Source: Caenispirillum bisanense
Lineage (GTDB): Bacteria > Pseudomonadota > Alphaproteobacteria > Rhodospirillales > UBA2165
Length of the DNA: 50,260 bases
NCBI GenBank assembly: GCA_945877815.1
Contig: CAMDWJ010000029.1
Coordinates: 1-50,260 of the forward strand
Direction: 5' to 3'
The position numbers were made by a program, and so were the translations under genes. Below, piece by piece: positions 44,626 through 50,260 of the stretch. The notes under the pieces are model-generated. The model made no database searches. It had not been told where the DNA came from and saw only the letters and a list, made by a program, of their open reading frames with translations. Each line of letters starts with the position of its first letter. The stretch's first letter is position 1.

Positions 44626-46935
44626 TTACGCCGCGTTCAGCGCCTTCCAGACCTTCTCCGGCGTCGCCGGCATGTCGACGGGCACTTTGCCGCGTGAAAT
44701 CAGCGCATCGGCGACCGCATTCATCACCGCTGCCGGGGCGCCGACCGTTCCGGTTTCTCCACCGCCCTTCACGCCCAATGGATTTTGATTGGTCGGGATC
44801 GGATGCACGTCGGTTTCGAAATTCGGCACGTCGTCGGCACGCGGCATGCAGTAATCCATGAAGGACGACGAAATCAGCTGTCCGCTATCCTTGTCGTAGA
44901 CGATGTTCTCCAGCAGCGCTTGCCCGATGCCTTGCGTTACGCCGCCATGGAGTTGGCCCTTAAGAAGCAGAGGATTGATGACCGTACCGACATCGTCGGC
45001 AACGATGAGACGCGCCAGCTCGACATGGCCGGTTTCGAGATCGATCTCGACTTCCGCTATCTGGCAGCCGTTCGGGAAGTTGCCCGGCCCGGGGTTGAAA
45101 TCGCCGACCGCTTCGAGCCCAAGGCCGAGATGCGGCGGGAACCTCATCGGATCGTACGATGCCTTGGCGACATCGGTGATACCGACCTTCTTGTCGGTTC
45201 CCTTCACGGTGAAATCGCCATCGGCGAATTCGATATCGCCCTCGGCCGTCTCCATCAAATGGGCGGCGATTTTCCGGCCACGCTCGATGATCTTGTCGGC
45301 GGCGATCTTGAGCGCCGAACCGCCAATGGTGATGGAGCGCGACCCGTAAGTGCCGCGCCCGATCGAGACCGCGTCCGTGTCGCCCTGGATCAACTTCACG
45401 GATTCGAAATCGACACCGAGGAAGGCCGACGCCAATTGCGCATAGGCCGTCTCGTGCCCCTGGCCGTGGCTGAAGGTGCCGGCCAGGATGGTCACCGCGC
45501 CGGAGGGATCGAAGCGGATTTCCATCCGGTCGTTGAAGATGGTGGCCGATTCCAGATAACACGCCATGCCGCGCCCTCGCAGCTTACCGCGCTTGGCCGA
45601 GTCCGCACGCCGCGTCTCGAAGCCCGCCCAATCCGCCAATATCATCGTATGGTCCATGACCGCTTCGAAATCGCCGGAATCGTAGGCATAGAACAGCGCC
45701 GTCTGGAACGGCATTTGAGCCGCCTTAATCAGATTGCGCCGCCGCATCTCCACCGGATCGATCTTCATCTCGCGCGCCGCCTGATCGATCAGCCGTTCGA
45801 GCATGTAGGAGGCTTCGGGCCGACCCGCGCCACGGTACGGCGCAGTCGAGGCGCAATTGGTGAAGATGCCGCGCGTCGATGCGCGGATCGCGGGGATCGC
45901 ATAGACGCCGGACGACAGAGTGACGGCGAACATCGGCGTGATGCAGGCGTTCTGCGAGAGGTACGCGCCGACGCCGAAATCGGAATTTGCGCGCAGCGCC
46001 ATGATCCGTCCATCCTTGTCGAAAGCCATCTCGACCGTCACGATCTGGTCGCGGCCGTGCGCGTCGCTCTGCATCGATTCAACGCGGTCGCCGATCCATT
46101 TGACCGGCCGGCCGACTTTTTTCGCCGCCCACGGCACCAGGATATCTTCCGGATACACTCCGCCCTTCATGCCGAAGCCGCCGCCGACATCGGGCGAGAT
46201 CACGCGGAAGTTGGTTTCGGGCATATGGAAAATCTCCTGGGCGAGCGACTGGCGCAGCAGATGCGGCGCCTGTCCGCTGTGATGCAGGATATAGCTGTCC
46301 GTCCCGGCGTCGTGGATGCCGACCATGCCGCGCGGTTCCATCGAATTCGTGGTCACGCGATTATTGATAAGACGCGCCTTAGATACGTGCGCGGCTGCGG
46401 CAAAGGCGGCGTCGACCTTGGCGGCATCGCCGAGCGCGATGGTGAAGGAATGGTTGTCCTTGGCATGATCCCACACCTTCGGCGCACCCGGTTTTACCGC
46501 CTCTTCGACCGAGGTGACGGACGGAAGCATGTCGTAATCGATCTCGATCAGCTCCGAGGCATCCTTCGCCTCGGCCATGCTGCCCGCGACGATGAAGGCG
46601 ACGGGTGCACCGACCATTTTAACGACATCGAGCGCGAGTGCCGGAGAGGGCGAGGACACCGGCGAACCGGCAAGCAACGGAACCGGGAAGTGGCAGTGGA
46701 TTTCGCCGAGGCCGTCGGCCTTGTAATCCGCACCTGTGAGCACGGCGAGCACGCCGGGTGCCGCCTTGGCTGCGGCGACATCGATCGATCTGATGCGCGC
46801 ATTGGCATGGGGCGAGCGCACGACGTACCCGTAGCTCATGCGCGCCAATTCGATATCGTCGACATAGCGCCCGCGCCCCGTCAGAAAGCGTGGATCTTCC
46901 TTGCGCGGAACTGCCTGACCGATTCCGAATTTCAT
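44626..46935 (-). CDS. Form-II CoxL-like molybdenum hydroxylase large subunit
   Basis: 769 residues of the xanthine oxidase / aerobic CO dehydrogenase large-subunit family, which binds Mo-molybdopterin cytosine dinucleotide. The active-site loop (366-372) reads PYRGAGR, the form II type, not the AYxCSFR of true CO dehydrogenases, so CO oxidation is unlikely. SPDVGGGFGMKGGVYPE, FSHGQGHETAYAQLAS and GGGETGTVGAP (with the catalytic Glu near residue 725) are all present. The FAD (CoxM) and 2Fe-2S (CoxS) partners are not in the window; they may be encoded elsewhere. A solitary large subunit next to a GMC oxidoreductase, RidA and a DapA-like aldolase suggests breakdown of an aldehyde or N-heterocycle (inference). 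Confidence 0.9.
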   Translation of the reverse strand: MKFGIGQAVPRKEDPRFLTGRGRYVDDIELARMSYGYVVRSPHANARIRSIDVAAAKAAPGVLAVLTGADYKADGLGEIHCHFPVPLLAGSPVSSPSPALALDVVKMVGAPVAFIVAGSMAEAKDASELIEIDYDMLPSVTSVEEAVKPGAPKVWDHAKDNHSFTIALGDAAKVDAAFAAAAHVSKARLINNRVTTNSMEPRGMVGIHDAGTDSYILHHSGQAPHLLRQSLAQEIFHMPETNFRVISPDVGGGFGMKGGVYPEDILVPWAAKKVGRPVKWIGDRVESMQSDAHGRDQIVTVEMAFDKDGRIMALRANSDFGVGAYLSQNACITPMFAVTLSSGVYAIPAIRASTRGIFTNCASTAPYRGAGRPEASYMLERLIDQAAREMKIDPVEMRRRNLIKAAQMPFQTALFYAYDSGDFEAVMDHTMILADWAGFETRRADSAKRGKLRGRGMACYLESATIFNDRMEIRFDPSGAVTILAGTFSHGQGHETAYAQLASAFLGVDFESVKLIQGDTDAVSIGRGTYGSRSITIGGSALKIAADKIIERGRKIAAHLMETAEGDIEFADGDFTVKGTDKKVGITDVAKASYDPMRFPPHLGLGLEAVGDFNPGPGNFPNGCQIAEVEIDLETGHVELARLIVADDVGTVINPLLLKGQLHGGVTQGIGQALLENIVYDKDSGQLISSSFMDYCMPRADDVPNFETDVHPIPTNQNPLGVKGGGETGTVGAPAAVMNAVADALISRGKVPVDMPATPEKVWKALNAA

Positions 46936-47034
46936 ATCGACCTCCCAATTGGTCCGTTGCCGCGACTGTATAGATGGCTACCTCGCTTCTTCAACCGTGA
47001 TAATGGCGCGTTTACAGCACCGGTCGCAGCGACC

Positions 47035-48678
47035 ATGATGCGCGCCATGTCGGGGGAAGCGTCGGAAACATTCGATTACGTGATCGTCGGCGCAGGATCG
47101 GCGGGCTGTATCCTGGCCGAACGCCTCAGCGCCGACGGCGTAAACCGCGTCCTCGTCCTCGAGGCTGGCGGCCGCGACCGCCACCCGTTGCTCCACCTAC
47201 CGATCGGCGTGGCGCGCGTCTGGAACCGGCCGGATTTCAACTGGAACTATTATTCCGAGCCGGAACCCGCCGCCGACAATCGCAATATCTTCCATCCGCG
47301 CGGCAAGGTCCTCGGCGGATCGGCCTCGATCAATATGATGGCCTATGTGCGCGGCAATGCCGGCGACTACGATCGCTGGGCGCAAAAAGGATTGCGCGAG
47401 TGGGGATACGATCACGTGCTGCCTTATTTCAAGCGGTGCGAAACCTATCTCAAGGGCGCCGACAACTATCGCGGCGATGCCGGTCCGATCCTCACTCAAC
47501 CGACGCCGACCACGGACCCCTTGATGCAGGCTTGGCTCGATGCGGGGCGCAGCGCAGGATTTGCGATCACCGAGGATTACAACGGCAAAGCCCAGGAAGG
47601 TTTCGACCGCTTCCAGTTCAACATCGGCATGGGACGACGCTCGAACTCGGCCGACCGATTTCTGCGGCCGGCGCTCGGCCGCGCGAACCTCAAGCTGGTC
47701 GTCGACGCGCTGGTCGACCGGCTCGATTTCCAAGGACGGCGTGCGACGAGCGTGATCTACGCGGTGGGCGGCGAGACACGTCGCGCCCATGCGCGCCGCG
47801 AGATCGTGCTCGCCGCCGGCGCCTACAATTCGCCGCAAATCCTGATGCGCTCGGGGATAGGACCCGCCGATCCTATCGCCGACATGGGCATTCCTGTTGT
47901 GCTCGATCGGCCGAGCGTCGGCGCCAATCTGCAAGACCATCCGGCGTTCGGCATCGATTGCGCGCGCATGTCACACGGCGATCTACATAGCCAGCTCCGC
48001 GCCGACCGCCTGGCGTTCAACCTTTTGCGCGCCTGGTTCCTGCGCACCGGACCGGCGACACTGCCGCTCGCGTCCGGTACGGCTTTCGTCAAAAGTGCCG
48101 CCGAGATCGACCTCCCCGATCTGCAACTTCTGTTCCGCGGCTATTCGCCGGAAATGGGCCCTTGGTTTCCGGGCGTGATCGCGCCCAAAGCCGACGGGAT
48201 CGGCGTGACGGTCTGTCATCTTCGCCCCGAGGCGCGCGGCACCGTGCGTCTCGCATCGCCCGACCCCCGCGTGGCCCCGCGCTTCGTGAATAATTTCCTC
48301 AGCACCGAAGCCGACCGCCGCGCCATGCGCTCGGCCTTCCACATCACGCGCCGCGTGCTGGGTCAGCCCGCCTTCGATTTCGCACGCGGGCCGGAGCGCC
48401 TGCCGGGTCTGAAGGTCCAATCGGACGACGAGATCGACGCCTATATACGCGAAACGGTGCGCACGGTGTTTCATCCGTGCGGCACTTGCCGCATGGGCAT
48501 CGATGAGGACTCGGTCGTCGATCCGCAGCTAAAAGTGCGCGGGATCGAAGGTTTGCGCGTCGCCGACGCCTCGATTATGCCCGATGTGGTCGGCGGCAAC
48601 ATCAATGCGCCGGTGATGATGATCGCGGACAAGGCCTCCGACCTAATCCTCGGACGCGCACCTCTGCCGCCCGCTTAG
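47035..48678 (+). CDS. GMC-family FAD-dependent oxidoreductase (choline dehydrogenase-like)
   Basis: 547 residues from ATG at 47035; ATGs at 47038 and 47047 are equally possible, and none has a clear ribosome site. FDYVIVGAGSAGCILAERLS is the FAD-binding Rossmann motif. HPRGKVLGGSASINMMAYVR is GMC signature 1, and AGAYNSPQILMRSGIGP is signature 2. The catalytic His480 is in VFHPCGTCRMG and a conserved Asn lies in GGNINAPVMMIADK. It oxidises a primary or secondary alcohol. It is divergent from the CoxL-like gene and shares TTAG with the stop of the convergent RidA gene. The same frame stays open upstream antisense to the CoxL-like gene, which is not coding. Confidence 0.92.
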   Translation: MMRAMSGEASETFDYVIVGAGSAGCILAERLSADGVNRVLVLEAGGRDRHPLLHLPIGVARVWNRPDFNWNYYSEPEPAADNRNIFHPRGKVLGGSASINMMAYVRGNAGDYDRWAQKGLREWGYDHVLPYFKRCETYLKGADNYRGDAGPILTQPTPTTDPLMQAWLDAGRSAGFAITEDYNGKAQEGFDRFQFNIGMGRRSNSADRFLRPALGRANLKLVVDALVDRLDFQGRRATSVIYAVGGETRRAHARREIVLAAGAYNSPQILMRSGIGPADPIADMGIPVVLDRPSVGANLQDHPAFGIDCARMSHGDLHSQLRADRLAFNLLRAWFLRTGPATLPLASGTAFVKSAAEIDLPDLQLLFRGYSPEMGPWFPGVIAPKADGIGVTVCHLRPEARGTVRLASPDPRVAPRFVNNFLSTEADRRAMRSAFHITRRVLGQPAFDFARGPERLPGLKVQSDDEIDAYIRETVRTVFHPCGTCRMGIDEDSVVDPQLKVRGIEGLRVADASIMPDVVGGNINAPVMMIADKASDLILGRAPLPPA

Positions 48679-49073
48679 TTACGGACGTGGGCGGTCGCCT
48701 CGATCTCGATTTTCATGTCGGGATGCACGAGGCGCGAGACCTCGACCATCGTCGAAGCCGGCCGTGCCTCGACGAAAAACTGCGCGCGCACCTCATGGAT
48801 CGCCGCGAAATCGTCCATGTCAGTGACGTAGACCACGACGCGGCAGACATCGTCGAGCGTGGCGCCCGCGGTCGCCAAGATCTTGCGCAAGTTTTCCAGG
48901 ATATGCGTCGTCTGGGCGCGGATATCGCCAACGCCGAAGACGCTGCCGTCGCGGTTGCGGCTGGTCAGGCCTGAGACATAGATGAAATGCCCCTTAGCTT
49001 CGACGCGGGTCGCCTGCACGAAGACGCCTGCCGGTACGGACAAATCGTCCGATTGAAGTGTGTCGTGCGCCAT
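48675..49073 (-). CDS. RidA/YjgF-family enamine/imine deaminase
   Basis: 132 residues. The Rid family hydrolyses reactive enamines and imines released by PLP enzymes, or acts on catabolic intermediates. FIYVSGLTSRNRDGSVFGVG and ILENLRKILATAGATLDDV are the usual core, and ARPASTMVEVSRLVHPDMKI holds the conserved active-site Arg (R in ARPAST) that separates true RidA-like enzymes from inactive paralogues. Its neighbours suggest a catabolic Rid subgroup rather than the housekeeping RidA. It is convergent with the GMC gene. Confidence 0.9.
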   Translation of the reverse strand: MAHDTLQSDDLSVPAGVFVQATRVEAKGHFIYVSGLTSRNRDGSVFGVGDIRAQTTHILENLRKILATAGATLDDVCRVVVYVTDMDDFAAIHEVRAQFFVEARPASTMVEVSRLVHPDMKIEIEATAHVRN

Positions 49074-49270
49074 GCGATCCCTTTCTTTCTCTGGAAGCCT
49101 CGGTTGCCGGTTATCCTAACCGATTTGGCGACGAGGACAGGATTATGACGATGCAGTTGTGCGACGTCGGGCCGGGATTCGCGCCTCGCGGGCCCCAGCA
49201 TTGAGTCTTCCGGCCGGGCCATCGATACTCCGTGAAAGACTGGGATCGAAATAACACTAAGGGAGAAGAC

Positions 49271-50164
49271 ATGCCGTTTCGTATCGAAGACTTGAAGGGA
49301 TCGATCCCGCCGCTGATCACACCGTTCAAGGACGGCGCGGTGGATTACGAGTCCTATGCACGGCTGGTCCAATTCCAGATCGACAAGGGCTCGCACGGCA
49401 TTCTCGTCAACGGCACGACGTCGGAGCCCTCGACCCTGACCGTCGAGGAGCGTAACCGAATTGTCGATGTCGCGATGAAAACGGTGAAGGGCCGCCTGCC
49501 CGTCGTGGTCGCTTCCGGCTCGCAAAGTCTCGCCGAGACGGTGGCGCTGACCGATCACGCAGTAAAGGCGGGTGCCGATTGCCTGCTGATCGTGACACCC
49601 TATTACATCCGCCCGCCGCAGCGCGGCCTCATCGAATATTATCTCGCGGTCACCAAGAAACATAAGACGCCATGGATGATCTATCACATCCCCGGGCGTG
49701 CTGCGGTTTCCATCACGCTCGATACGGTCAAGACGCTCAAGGAGCGTTCGCCGAGCTTCATCGGCATGAAACACGCGGTCGACAATTTGGGCTTCGTGTC
49801 CGAATGTCTCAATGCCTGGCCCGAGATGCGCATCTTCGTCGGGCTTGAAGATCTCTCCTTCCCGATGATGGCGGTCGGTGCTGTCGGCCTAATGAACGCG
49901 GTCGGCAATCTGCGCCCCGATCTGCTCGCCGAGATCTGCGAAGCCGTCTTCGCGGGCGATCTGAAAAAGGGCCGGGCACTTCACGAGCGATTGTTCGAGA
50001 TCAATCAGGCGGTCTTCTACGACACCAATCCCACGCCCATCAAATATATGATGAAGAAGCTTGGGCTAATCCCGCAGAACGAACATCGCCTGCCGATGAT
50101 GCCGGCCCTGCCCGAATTGGAAAAGCGCTTGGACGGCGTGCTCGAACGGGCGGGGTTGTTGTGA
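49271..50164 (+). CDS. DapA-family (dihydrodipicolinate synthase-like) aldolase
   Basis: 297 residues, a class I aldolase TIM barrel. The Schiff-base Lys167 is in FIGMKHAVDN, and Tyr138 (MIYHIPGRAA) fits the conserved YxxPGR tyrosine. NGTTSEPSTLTVEERNRIVD is the substrate loop (canonical DapA reads GTTGE...). The His in YHIPGR in place of the usual Asn suggests a substrate other than aspartate semialdehyde. The start has GGGAGAAGAC directly upstream; a GTG at 49232 is rejected. The RidA neighbour and catabolic genes support a role in degradation of a keto- or hydroxy-acid (inference), but lysine biosynthesis is not excluded. Confidence 0.88.
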   Translation: MPFRIEDLKGSIPPLITPFKDGAVDYESYARLVQFQIDKGSHGILVNGTTSEPSTLTVEERNRIVDVAMKTVKGRLPVVVASGSQSLAETVALTDHAVKAGADCLLIVTPYYIRPPQRGLIEYYLAVTKKHKTPWMIYHIPGRAAVSITLDTVKTLKERSPSFIGMKHAVDNLGFVSECLNAWPEMRIFVGLEDLSFPMMAVGAVGLMNAVGNLRPDLLAEICEAVFAGDLKKGRALHERLFEINQAVFYDTNPTPIKYMMKKLGLIPQNEHRLPMMPALPELEKRLDGVLERAGLL

Positions 50165-50203
50165 GTAACGAGCAGATACCCGATTCACCCCCACCCCAAC
50201 CCT

Positions 50204-50260
50204 CCCCCGTCGAGGGGGAGGGAGGGCTTTTTTTATTCCCTCCCTCCCCCTCGACGGGGG
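50204..50260 (+). terminator. Strong inverted repeat downstream of the DapA-like gene
   Basis: Bases 50204-50226 and 50238-50260 are exact 23-nt reverse complements (C-rich, with GTCGAG at the centre), separated by an 11-nt loop that includes seven T. The hairpin lies 39 bp past the stop and could act as a terminator. It belongs to a class of dispersed GC palindromes. The window ends at the outer edge of the second arm, so the stem may be longer. Confidence 0.75.

Noticed and set aside
44785-47034. A 750-codon stretch without stops antisense to the CoxL-like gene, in frame with the GMC gene
   Set aside because: The opposite strand encodes a well-conserved molybdenum hydroxylase over the same bases; the antisense translation is Arg/His/Asp-rich with no recognisable domain, as expected from GC-rich codon bias.
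49145-49204. A 19-codon ORF (MTMQLCDVGPGFAPRGPQH) upstream of the DapA-like gene
   Set aside because: Short, weak ribosome site and no family; could be a leader peptide or gene remnant but chance is just as likely.

Overview
The window reads as a chromosomal segment of a GC-rich alphaproteobacterium (roughly 60-65 % G+C by eye), probably of the Rhodospirillales/Hyphomicrobiales kind. The evidence is the gene order rne / amidase / PBP1A / prfB, an RNase E with a large insert near its S1 domain, a long YhdP/AsmA-like DUF3971 protein, a MazF partnered by a DUF3018-type antitoxin, and intergenic palindromes of the kind common in these bacteria. No species can be named from the sequence alone. No rRNA, tRNA, insertion sequence, phage gene or CRISPR array was seen.

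Layout. 1-9.2 kb is housekeeping: the 3' end of tyrS, an AsmA-like envelope protein, glnE (nitrogen control), a Bcp-type peroxiredoxin, a MetE-like zinc methyltransferase and a glutathione transferase. 9.2-9.9 kb is non-coding except for one 44-codon ORF, and holds the most unusual structure of the window: two blocks of GCAT-centred units repeated every 10 and every 11 bp. 9.9-17 kb, mostly on the minus strand, holds a DUF892 protein, prfB with its programmed +1 frameshift, a mazEF pair, a decayed membrane-protein gene, PBP1A and an AmiC-type amidase. The divergent rne follows at 17.4 kb. 20.4-26.9 kb holds an aminotransferase, a gamma-glutamyltransferase-like lipoprotein that lacks the family's nucleophile, a BepA-like M48 protease, a DUF3047 lipoprotein, a DsbA/ScsC-like oxidoreductase and a PDZ-only periplasmic protein.

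26.9-43.2 kb is a surface-polysaccharide locus. wecB-wecC makes UDP-ManNAc and then UDP-ManNAcA. gmd-fcl makes GDP-L-fucose. Five glycosyltransferases follow in one minus-strand operon with a 4-nt overlap at every junction, then a GT9 enzyme, two AsnB-type amidotransferases and one more glycosyltransferase. No flippase, polymerase or ABC exporter is visible, so export and polymerisation genes must lie elsewhere. The two AsnB paralogues next to a uronic-acid pathway suggest that the glycan carries amidated uronic acid.

43.4-50.3 kb looks catabolic: an amidohydrolase-2 protein with a degenerate metal site, a lone form-II CoxL-like molybdenum hydroxylase, a GMC oxidoreductase, a RidA protein and a DapA-family aldolase. 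Convergent genes are packed so tightly that three pairs share the bases of their stop codons.
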